From contig VGLJ01000005.1 in NCBI GenBank assembly GCA_016866775.1, positions 62,001 to 126,000 of the forward strand: a DNA stretch of 64,000 nt, read 5' to 3'. Under the pieces are notes generated by a model. The model made no database searches and had not been told where the DNA came from. It saw only the letters and a program-made list of their open reading frames with translations. This DNA is from Candidatus Rokuibacteriota bacterium. Lineage in GTDB: Bacteria > Methylomirabilota > Methylomirabilia > Rokubacteriales > CSP1-6. Numbering within the stretch: the first letter of the stretch is position 1; each line of letters opens with the position of its first letter. Shown one piece after another: positions 57,083 to 64,000 of the stretch. The translations under genes and the position numbers were made by a program.

Positions 57083-58318
57083 TCAGAGCGTCCGCTTGTA
57101 CGTGCGGCCGCCCTTCATGATCACGCGCAGGTTGTCCTGGTTCTGGAAGACGCGCAGGTTCTTCAGCGGGTTGCCGTTCACCACGATGAGGTCCGCGTAC
57201 TTGCCGGGCTCGACGGTGCCGATCTTGTCGGACATCTTGAAGAGCGCGGCATTGACCTTCGTCGCGGAGAGCAGCACCTCCATCGGCTTCATCACTTCCG
57301 CCTTCAGCTCGAGCTCCACGGTGCGCTGCGCCGCCATGTCGCCCAGCAGGTCCGAGCCCGAGCCGATCTGGCAGCCCGCCTTGTAGGCGTACTCGAGGCC
57401 CTTCAGGCTCTGCTCCCGCGCGAGATTGATCTTCGCGATCTGGTGATCGCCGATGCCGTACTTCTTGCCCTCGCGATAGATCGCCTCGTACGTGACCATC
57501 GTGGGGACGAGGAACGCGTCCGCGTCCTTGATGGCCTTCGCCGCCGCTTCGCGGATCAGGTTGCCGTGCTCGATCGAGCGCACGCCGGCCGTGATGGCGT
57601 TGCGCACCGCCGTGTCCGAGTACGCGTGGGCGAGCACGTACGTGCCGACGGCCTGCGCTTCCTCCACCGCCGCCCGCATCTCCGCCACCGTGTACTGCGT
57701 GGTGTCGAGCTCGTCGGCCGGCGACATCGCGCCGCCCGACGCCATGATCTTGATCTGGTTGGCGGAGCGGCGGAGGTTCTCGCGCGCCGCGCGCCGCACC
57801 TCGTCCGGACCGTCGGCGATGAACCCGACCATCCCGACGCAGCAGTCGATCGGCTCGATCCATTCCGAATGCCGCCGCTTGTCGCCGTGGCCGCCGGTCT
57901 GCGAGATGTACCGCCCGGAGACGAGCAGGCGCGGCCCGATGAAGTGGCCCTCCTCGAGCACCATGCGGAAGCCGTAGTCGGCGCCGCCGGCGTCGCGCGC
58001 GGTCGTGAAGCCCTGCATCAGGCACTCTTCGGCGCGCTTCATCGCGCGCGCCGCGATGTACGACGGCGGATACCAGCGATGCTGGTCGGTGATGTTCTCG
58101 GTCACCGCGCAGATGTGGACGTGCGCGTCGGTGAGGCCGGGCATCAGCGTGGCGCCCTTGAGGTCGAGCGTCGTGACCGGGCCGGGCAGCGCGCCGACGT
58201 CGCCCCTGGGCAGGACGTCCTTGATCCGCTCGTCTTCGACCACGACCGCGGCGCCCTCGACCGGATCGCCGCCGGTGCAGTCGATCAGGAACGCGTTCGT
58301 GAATACCGTCAGGCTCAT
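57083..58318 (-). CDS. Amidohydrolase family protein
   Basis: Metal-dependent hydrolase of 411 residues with the imidazolonepropionase/prolidase-like architecture: beta-sandwich from both termini (FTNAFLIDCTGGDPVEGAAV, GKYADLIVVNGNPLKNLRVF) around a TIM barrel. Metal ligands in LMPGLTDAHVHICAV, AHAYSDTAVRNAITAG, SIEHGNLI and the Asp in IGSGSDLLGDMA. Substrates may be cyclic imides, peptides or aromatic amides. It lies directly before a peptide-type importer gene on the same strand. Confidence 0.85.
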   Translation of the reverse strand: MSLTVFTNAFLIDCTGGDPVEGAAVVVEDERIKDVLPRGDVGALPGPVTTLDLKGATLMPGLTDAHVHICAVTENITDQHRWYPPSYIAARAMKRAEECLMQGFTTARDAGGADYGFRMVLEEGHFIGPRLLVSGRYISQTGGHGDKRRHSEWIEPIDCCVGMVGFIADGPDEVRRAARENLRRSANQIKIMASGGAMSPADELDTTQYTVAEMRAAVEEAQAVGTYVLAHAYSDTAVRNAITAGVRSIEHGNLIREAAAKAIKDADAFLVPTMVTYEAIYREGKKYGIGDHQIAKINLAREQSLKGLEYAYKAGCQIGSGSDLLGDMAAQRTVELELKAEVMKPMEVLLSATKVNAALFKMSDKIGTVEPGKYADLIVVNGNPLKNLRVFQNQDNLRVIMKGGRTYKRTL

Positions 58319-58329
58319 GCCGCTTCTCC

Positions 58330-59898
58330 TCAGCGCGCGACGACTTTCGCCTCGTACATCCACACTTTCTCGTCGGCGCGCGGCGACCACTCGATGTGGC
58401 TCGCGACCCCGTAGAGATCGTGCTGCTGCCAGAGGAAGACCCACGCCGCCTCGTCGCGGATCAGCTTCTGCAGCTCGGCGTACGCGTCGGCGCGCGCCTT
58501 CGGGTCGATCAGCGTGACCGCGCGCGCGATCTTGTCGTCGACGACCTTGTTGTTGCCGTACGACGCGTACGTCTGGTCGCCGCGGAACAGCGGCTGCATC
58601 GTGCCCTGGCCCCAGAGCGCCGGGCCCCATCCGAGGAAGAAGAGGTCGCCCGTGTTCCGGTTCTTGATCTTGTCCAGGTGCGTGCCCCACTCGTTCACGA
58701 CCACGTTGGTCTTGACACCGAGCCGCTGGAGCTGCGCGGCGATCGCCAGCGACACGTCCTTGTCGAGGGGATACCGGCCGGACGGCGTGTCGAGCGTGAG
58801 GCTCAGCTTCGCCGGGTCGACGCCCGCCTCCTTGAACAGCGCCTGCGCGCGTGCCGGGTCGTGCTTGTAGCACTCGGCGGGCGAGTAATCGACGTTGGCG
58901 GGTGCCAGCGGACCGCACATGCGCGTGGCGTTGCCGCGCAGCACCTGCTTGATCAGCTCGTCGACGTCGAGCGCGTGGTTCATCGCGCGACGCACCCGGA
59001 CGTCCTGCATGGGCCCGGGCTTCAGGTTCACGAGCGCCAGGTAGTTGATCCGCGACGACACCGTCGACCGGATCTTCGCGCGCCCCGACCGCTCGACGGG
59101 GTCGAGCGCGTGCGGCGGGACGTCCTTCATGATGTCGATCTCACCGGAGAGCAGCGCCGCGAGCCGCGCGCTGAACTCCGGGATGAAGCGGAACGTCACC
59201 TTCGAGACGTCCGAGGGGCCCTGCCAGTAATCCGGGTTGCGCTCGAGGACGAGCCGCTCGTCGCGCTTCCACTCCACGAACTTGAACGGGCCCGTGCCGA
59301 TCGGCTTCTCCGCGAGCTTCTGCGGGCCGAGCTCCTTCAGCGCCTTCGCCGGCATGATGAGCGAGTTGGTGAGCGAGGCGTGGTCGATCAGGTTCGGCCA
59401 CGGCGCCTTCGTGACGATGCGCACGGTGAGGTCGTTGACGACCTGCACTTCCTTGATCGAGCCCCAGTACGCGGCGGCGGCATAGTGGCTCTTGTTCGCC
59501 GGGTCGAGGGCGTAGTCGAACGTCGCCTTGACCGCGTGAGCGTTGAACGGCTCGCCGTTGTGGAACTTCACGTTCGGGCGCAGCGTGAGCTCCCACGTGG
59601 TGTCGTTGACGGTCTTCCAGCCGGTGGCGAGCATCGGCCTCGGCTTGTACGTCTTCGCGTCGCGATCGAGCAGCCGGTCGTAGATGTGCTCGATCATGTT
59701 GTTGGTCGTCCAGTCGACGATCGTCATGCCGAGCATGGTCCGCGGCTCCGCGCCGAGGCCGATGACGATCTCTTTCGTCCGCGCGCGATCTTGCGCCTCC
59801 GCGGGTGTGAGCGGTGCCACCGCTAGCAGCGGCACCATCGAAACGACGAGGGTGACAACGACGAGCGTGGCGACCTTCACGCAACGCAAGGCGCGCAT
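58330..59898 (-). CDS. ABC transporter substrate-binding protein, family 5 (Dpp/Opp)
   Basis: Binding protein of 522 residues, signal peptide MRALRCVKVATLVVVTLVVS extending to AEAQ. LDRDAKTYKPRPMLATGWKT, WELTLRPNVKFHNGEPFNAH, PIGTGPFKFVEWKRDERLVL and QDVRVRRAMNHALDVDELIK are family 5 signatures. The matching permeases are at 60563-62277, separated by a broken DinB gene. GGAAGA lies before ATG 59898. Ligand unknown; a peptide or similar oligomer. Confidence 0.86.
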   Translation of the reverse strand: MRALRCVKVATLVVVTLVVSMVPLLAVAPLTPAEAQDRARTKEIVIGLGAEPRTMLGMTIVDWTTNNMIEHIYDRLLDRDAKTYKPRPMLATGWKTVNDTTWELTLRPNVKFHNGEPFNAHAVKATFDYALDPANKSHYAAAAYWGSIKEVQVVNDLTVRIVTKAPWPNLIDHASLTNSLIMPAKALKELGPQKLAEKPIGTGPFKFVEWKRDERLVLERNPDYWQGPSDVSKVTFRFIPEFSARLAALLSGEIDIMKDVPPHALDPVERSGRAKIRSTVSSRINYLALVNLKPGPMQDVRVRRAMNHALDVDELIKQVLRGNATRMCGPLAPANVDYSPAECYKHDPARAQALFKEAGVDPAKLSLTLDTPSGRYPLDKDVSLAIAAQLQRLGVKTNVVVNEWGTHLDKIKNRNTGDLFFLGWGPALWGQGTMQPLFRGDQTYASYGNNKVVDDKIARAVTLIDPKARADAYAELQKLIRDEAAWVFLWQQHDLYGVASHIEWSPRADEKVWMYEAKVVAR

Positions 59899-59935
59899 AG
59901 CGTCTTCCTTTCGATCGAGGGTCCGGAGTTGACGA

Positions 59936-60552
59936 TCATATCCCGAGTCCATAGCCGCCGAGCGAGCGAACCGTCACGGCCTCGCCGATGTGCCCGGAGT
60001 TGTGTCGGATGGCCGAGCTGCCGAGCTGGTCACCGCGCGTGTGTCCCTGCCACGGGGGATGGCCCATACCGCTGATCCACAGGTCATTCGGTCCGAACGC
60101 GCCCACGTCGGCGGCCCGCCGGGTGTCATCGAGACTGAGGATCTCGTCCCACGTGCCCGGACGCAGGGCCGCGACGATCTCGCGGGTGCGCCTGCCGACG
60201 GCCGAGCGATAGGCTCGGACGCCGGCCACGTCTGCGCGCTCGGAGGGTCCGCGACCTCTTCCTCCGTCATTCCGGACCCCATCTGCACGTGCGGAATGTT
60301 CATGCGCCGGCTCCACGCCTCGTCGAAGACCTGGGGTCGCGCAGCGACGATCAGGTTCACGGCGACGTCTTCGGTGCGCGCCATGTGCCACAAGAGCCAC
60401 ACGATCGAGTTCAGGCCTTTGCCCGGCCGGACGCGCAGCTGAGCGTCGGAGAGGCCCGCAAGCCAGCGGTCGGCGCCCGGCGTCCGACCATCGGAGACGT
60501 CACCCGTGTGCGTCGCGGCATGACAGCCGAAGAAGAAGCGCGTCAGCTCCAT
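59936..60552 (-). pseudogene. DinB-family gene with frameshift
   Basis: From ATG 60552 the product reads MELTRFFFGCHAATHTGDVS, LNSIVWLLWHMARTEDVAVN and MNIPHVQMGSGMTEEEVADP, then loses frame. The continuation in another frame is DVAGVRAYRSAVGRRTREIV, AALRPGTWDEILSLDDTRRA and SSAIRHNSGHIGEAVTVRSL to 59936. One missing base near 60235-60245 (GACCCTCCGAG where GACCTCTCCGAG would restore frame) explains it. Complete otherwise. It sits inside the importer operon. Confidence 0.7.
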
Positions 60553-60562
60553 GGCGGACCTC

Positions 60563-61363
60563 CTACACGCGGAGCTTCGGATCGAGCGTGTCGCGGAGCC
60601 AGTCACCGACGAGGTTCACGCCGAGCGCCGTGAGCGCGAGCGCGGCGCCCGGAAACGCCGCCAGCCACCACGCGATGTAGAGGAAGTCGCGGCTCTCCGA
60701 CAGCATGCTGCCCCATGCCGGCGTGGGCGGCTGCACGCCGAAGCCGAGGAAGCTGATCGCCGCCTCCGCGACGATGAACTGCGAGAACTGCAGGCTCGCG
60801 ACCACGATGATCGACGGCGCCACGTTCGGCAGGATGTGCCGGAAGAGGAGGCGCCAGCGACTCATGCCGAGCGCCGCGGCGGCGTGGACGAACTCGCGCT
60901 GCTTCACGCTCAGGACTTCCCCGCGGACCACGCGCGCGTAGATGACCCACCCGGCGGCGGAGAGGCTGATGATGATGTTGCGAAGCCCGAGGCCGACGAT
61001 CGCGTTGATGGTCAGCGCGAGCAGGATGAACGGAAACGAGAGCTGCACGTCCGCCAGGCGCATCAAGGCCGTCGACGGCCAGCGCTCGACGAAGCCCGCG
61101 ATCAGGCCGAGCGTGCCGCCGACGAGTGCCGTGATCACCACCGTGCACGCGCCGATGAACAGCGCGAGGCGCGCGCCGTGCAGCACGCGCGCGAGCAGGT
61201 CGCGCCCGAGCTGGTCGGTGCCGAGCGGATGGCCGGGCGTTCCGGGCGGCTTGAGGAACGCCGCGAAGTTCGCGCTCAGCGGATCGTGGGACGCGAGCCA
61301 CGGCGCGAACGCGGCCGCGAGCACTGCGGCGAGCGTGAGCCCCAGCCCGAGCCACGCCTTCAC
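60563..61363 (-). CDS. Dpp/Opp-type ABC permease, second subunit (DppC-like)
   Basis: Permease of 266 residues from GTG 61363: ASHDPLSANFAAFLKPPGTP and GHPLGTDQLGRDLLARVLHG are the DppC entry motif, FVHAAAALGMSRWRLLFRHI the ATPase-contact loop, AAISFLGFGVQPPTPAWGSM the signature near the end. GTGA overlap with the first permease. Confidence 0.87.
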   Translation of the reverse strand: MKAWLGLGLTLAAVLAAAFAPWLASHDPLSANFAAFLKPPGTPGHPLGTDQLGRDLLARVLHGARLALFIGACTVVITALVGGTLGLIAGFVERWPSTALMRLADVQLSFPFILLALTINAIVGLGLRNIIISLSAAGWVIYARVVRGEVLSVKQREFVHAAAALGMSRWRLLFRHILPNVAPSIIVVASLQFSQFIVAEAAISFLGFGVQPPTPAWGSMLSESRDFLYIAWWLAAFPGAALALTALGVNLVGDWLRDTLDPKLRV

Positions 61364-62277
61364 GCGCGGCGCACCCGCGGATCCAGCCAGCCGTAAAGCA
61401 GATCGACGACGAGGTTCATGAGCGTGTAGATGATCGACGTGAACGACACCGCCGCGAGCACGACGGGGAAGTCTCGATTCAGCAGCGCCTGGACCGTGAG
61501 GCGGCCGAGGCCCGGCCACGCGAAGATCGTCTCGGTGACGACCGCGCCGCCGAGGAGCTGGCCGGCTTCCAGCCCGGCGAGCGTCACGATCGGGATCGCG
61601 GAGTTGCGCAGGGTGTGCTTGCCGATCACGCGCGTCTCCGCGAGGCCCTTCGCGCGCGCGGTGAGGATGTACTCCTCGTTCAGCACGTCCAGCACGGCCG
61701 AGCGCGTGAGCCGTGCCACGCGCGCCGAGTAGAACGCCGCGAGGACGATCGACGGCATCACGAGGTGGCTCGGCGTGCCGATGCCGCCGGTCGGAAGCCA
61801 GCGGAGCTGCACGGCGAAGACGTAGATCAGCATCAGCCCGAGCCAGAACCCCGGCACCGCCTGGCCGAGCACGGTCACCACGGTGCCGGCGTGATCGAAG
61901 AGCCCGTCACGGCGCACGGCCGACAGCACGCCGAGCGGAACGGCGACGACGAACGTGAGCGCGAGCGCGGTGCCGGCCAGCAGCATCGTCGCCGGCAGGC
62001 GCTCGAGCACGAGGCCCAGCGCGTCGCGCCTGTACCGGAGGGACTCGCCGAAGTCGCCGCGCGCCGCGCCCGCGATGAAGCGCGCGTACTGCACGCCGAG
62101 CGGGTCGTTGAAGCCGAGCCGCTGGCGAAACTCGTTGACGTCCTTCGCCTGGATGTCCATGGGCATGAACAGCGTGACCGGATCGCCCGAGAGACGAACC
62201 ATGAGGAAGACGGCCGACAGCGACAGGAAGACGACGAGCGCCGTCTGCGCGAGGCGCGCGACGAGATAGCGTCGCAT
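61360..62277 (-). CDS. Dpp/Opp-type ABC permease, first subunit (DppB-like)
   Basis: Permease of 305 residues: MRRYLVARLAQTALVVFLSL, FRQRLGFNDPLGVQYARFIA, VLNEEYILTARAKGLAETRV and VVTETIFAWPGLGRLTVQAL match DppB/GsiC. Six helices. It begins 5 nt after the TerC gene on the same strand, so the importer operon reads TerC, DppB, DppC, (DinB remnant), binding protein, amidohydrolase. Confidence 0.87.
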   Translation of the reverse strand: MRRYLVARLAQTALVVFLSLSAVFLMVRLSGDPVTLFMPMDIQAKDVNEFRQRLGFNDPLGVQYARFIAGAARGDFGESLRYRRDALGLVLERLPATMLLAGTALALTFVVAVPLGVLSAVRRDGLFDHAGTVVTVLGQAVPGFWLGLMLIYVFAVQLRWLPTGGIGTPSHLVMPSIVLAAFYSARVARLTRSAVLDVLNEEYILTARAKGLAETRVIGKHTLRNSAIPIVTLAGLEAGQLLGGAVVTETIFAWPGLGRLTVQALLNRDFPVVLAAVSFTSIIYTLMNLVVDLLYGWLDPRVRRA

Positions 62278-62282
62278 CGCTC

Positions 62283-63026
62283 CTAGCGGCTCTCGAACCG
62301 GTGGTGCAGCGTCACGGGCCGCTGGCGCCGCCGGTACCGCAGGTTCAAGAGCTCGACGGCGAGCGAGAAGGCCATCGCGAAATAGATGTAGCCCTTCGGC
62401 ACGTGCTGGCCCATGCCCTCCGCCACGAGCATGACGCCGATCAGGAGCAGGAACGACAGCGCGAGGATCTTGACGCTCGGATGGCGGTCGACGAATCCGC
62501 TGATGGCGCGGGCCGACACGAGCATGACGACCATGGCGATGACCATCGCGATCACCATGATCGCGATCTGCTGCGCCATCCCGACGGCGGTGATGACCGA
62601 GTCCAGCGAGAACACGATGTCCAGCAGCAGGATCTGCGCGAGGACCCACGTGAAACTCGCGCGGCCGCCCGCGCCCGAGGCCTCGGTGTGATCGGCCTCG
62701 AGCTTGTCGTAGATCTCCCACGTCGCCTTGAAGATGAGGAAGAGGCCGCCGCCGAGGAGGATGAGGTCGCGGCCCGAGAACGCGTGGCCGACGAGGCTGA
62801 AGAGCGGCGCCGTGAGCCCCATCATCCAGGAGATCGCGAAGAGCAGGCCGATCCGGATGACGAGCGCGAGCGTCAGGCCGACGCGCCGCGCGATCGCCTG
62901 CTGCGCGGCGGGCAGGCGGGCGACGAGGATCGCGATGAAGACGACGTTGTCGATCCCGAGGACGATCTCCATCGCGGACAACGTGAGGAGGGCGACGAGC
63001 GCGTCGCCCGTGAGGAGCTGATCCAT
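62283..63026 (-). CDS. TerC-family integral membrane protein
   Basis: Membrane protein of 247 residues with about seven helices. SAMEIVLGIDNVVFIAILVA and LLLDIVFSLDSVITAVGMAQ contain the paired acidic motifs (EIVLGIDN, DIVFSLDS) of TerC/Alx proteins, implicated in metal (Mn2+) handling. GYIYFAMAFSLAVELLNLRY ends the last helix. The family name from tellurite resistance does not imply that phenotype here. Confidence 0.88.
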   Translation of the reverse strand: MDQLLTGDALVALLTLSAMEIVLGIDNVVFIAILVARLPAAQQAIARRVGLTLALVIRIGLLFAISWMMGLTAPLFSLVGHAFSGRDLILLGGGLFLIFKATWEIYDKLEADHTEASGAGGRASFTWVLAQILLLDIVFSLDSVITAVGMAQQIAIMVIAMVIAMVVMLVSARAISGFVDRHPSVKILALSFLLLIGVMLVAEGMGQHVPKGYIYFAMAFSLAVELLNLRYRRRQRPVTLHHRFESR

Positions 63027-63106
63027 TGAGAGGTCTCCCGCGCGGCGATGAGCCCGCGCGGGCGCGATCGTATCAGGCGCGCGGGTTATGCGCCCTCGGC
63101 GCGTTC

Positions 63107-64000
63107 CTACGCGCCCGCGGCGTCCTCCAGCGTGCGGCGGTACCACGGAGCGTCGGGGAAGGTGATCGGGCGGATCGCGGGCAGCGTGACGCCCGCGGCG
63201 CGGTAGGCGTCCACGTACGCGCGGCACGTCGCGCGGTCGCCGATCGCGCCGAGCGCGCCCACGAGCGCGTCGTCCGCGGGCTGGCCCGCGTCGAAGCGCT
63301 TGATCGAGGCGCCGTGGCCGCTCGCTTCGAGCATCGCGCGATAGAACGGGAGCGACAGGTAGCGCGCGAGCTCGCCGCGAAACGCGTCGCGCGCCTTCGC
63401 CGGCTCGTCGGTCACCGCGAGCGGAACGGCCGCGACGATCTCGAAGCCCTCGAGCGCCTTGCCCGCGCGGCGCCGGCCGCGCTCGAGCGCCGGCACGGCG
63501 ACGGTCTTGATATAGCGCGGGTCGCAGAGCCACAGCACGACGCCGTCGGCGATCTCGCCCGCGAGCTCCAGCATCTTCGCGGACAGGCCCGCGAGGTAGA
63601 TCGGCGGCGCGGGCAGGCGGCCCGGCAGCGCCATGCTCCACTGCACGCGATAGTGGCGGCCCTCGAAGCGCGCGCCGTCGCCGAACGCGCCGCGCAGCAC
63701 GGCCACGTATTCGCGCGTCACGCCGAGCGGGTCGTCGAGCTTCAGGCCGAGCTGCTGCTCCATCGACGCCTTGTGGCTGACGCCGAGGCCGAGGATGTAT
63801 CGCCCGCCGGTCTGTTCCGAGAGCGTGAGCGCGGCCTGCGCGGTGGTGACCGGGTGACGCGGATAGATCGGAAGCACGCCGACGCCGACGCGGACGCGCG
63901 GCGCCGCCGCGGCGTACGCCGCGAGCACGAGGAAGGAGTCGCGGCCGAGCCCGTGCGTGACCCAGACGCTGTCGTAGCCGAGCGCGTCGGCGCGTCGCGC
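63107..64000 (-). CDS. LLM-class F420-dependent oxidoreductase, N-terminus beyond window
   Basis: Luciferase-like protein; 297 residues are visible and the start lies right of the window (frame open to the last base: ADALGYDSVWVTHGLGRDSF). VRVGVGVLPIYPRHPVTTAQ and GGRYILGLGVSHKASMEQQL are the classical F420-binding strands, and APPIYLAGLSAKMLELAGEI the C-terminal cofactor segment. Third LLM protein in the window; it resembles mycobacterial F420-dependent families, but F420 use is inferred. Confidence 0.8.
   Translation of the reverse strand, partial: ARRADALGYDSVWVTHGLGRDSFLVLAAYAAAAPRVRVGVGVLPIYPRHPVTTAQAALTLSEQTGGRYILGLGVSHKASMEQQLGLKLDDPLGVTREYVAVLRGAFGDGARFEGRHYRVQWSMALPGRLPAPPIYLAGLSAKMLELAGEIADGVVLWLCDPRYIKTVAVPALERGRRRAGKALEGFEIVAAVPLAVTDEPAKARDAFRGELARYLSLPFYRAMLEASGHGASIKRFDAGQPADDALVGALGAIGDRATCRAYVDAYRAAGVTLPAIRPITFPDAPWYRRTLEDAAGA

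Overview
The window is about 70% G+C, gene dense and assembled from short operons in which stop and start codons usually overlap (GTGA, ATGA or TGATG junctions), with many GTG starts. No rRNA, tRNA, CRISPR array or recognisable transposase was seen. Three luciferase-like (probably F420-dependent) oxidoreductases, several CoA-transferases and acyl-CoA dehydrogenases, many substrate-binding-protein transporters and small DinB/MaoC/VOC proteins suggest an uncultured soil or subsurface heterotroph of the Candidatus Rokubacteria / Methylomirabilota type. A deltaproteobacterial-like lineage is the alternative. This placement is inferred from gene content only.

Layout. 1-3723: a divergent locus for glutaryl-CoA breakdown, with a glutaconyl-CoA decarboxylase alpha subunit (cut by the left edge) and a glutaryl-CoA dehydrogenase of the non-decarboxylating type on the minus strand, facing a biotin carrier, a 37-residue membrane subunit and the Na+-pump beta subunit on the plus strand. 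3733-11036: an Fe/polyamine-type ABC importer interleaved with two flavin oxidoreductases. 11042-15370: a PhnDCEE-type importer followed by an LLM oxidoreductase. 15391-24320: a glyoxalase-fold protein, an MFS carrier, TrmI, a PpiD/SurA-like foldase, a MaoC protein, GreA, a hydrolase, a CoA-transferase, a CBS protein and an HDOD protein. 24321-25956: an accessory patch with a gene remnant, stacked hairpins and an orphan DGQHR-domain gene. 25957-31440: L-2-hydroxyglutarate oxidase, a phosphoesterase, MaoC plus CitE-like lyase plus alcohol dehydrogenase, and a GSA-type aminotransferase. 31459-35024: a Dpp-type importer. 35025-41235: a structured intergenic region, a C39-like protein, a frameshifted membrane protein, a lipoprotein, a K+ channel, an LLM oxidoreductase and two DinB-domain genes, one fused to a zinc-protease-like domain. 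41237-46332: a beta-oxidation operon (hydratase, CoA-transferase, two acyl-CoA dehydrogenases) preceded by a hotdog protein. 46370-49413: two degenerate receiver genes and a LemA/TPM cluster. 49447-51989: accessory patch two, with MazEF, an orphan substrate-binding protein and a small unknown gene bracketed by iterated TGGATGC palindromes. 51990-58318: an aminotransferase/aldolase divergent pair, MaoC, Dus, cyclase, methyltransferase and amidohydrolase. 58330-64000: a second Dpp-type importer, a frameshifted DinB gene, TerC and a partial LLM oxidoreductase.

Two non-coding themes cut across the map. A family of G-rich hairpin elements (four copies: 948, 15413, 22830, 40198) sits at gene junctions, three of them directly upstream of a ribosome binding site. 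Many genes also have a TAnnnT-type -10 box only 6-10 nt before the start codon, which predicts leaderless transcripts. The best candidate for an undescribed system is the small gene at 51383-51808 with its flanking TGGATGC hairpins.
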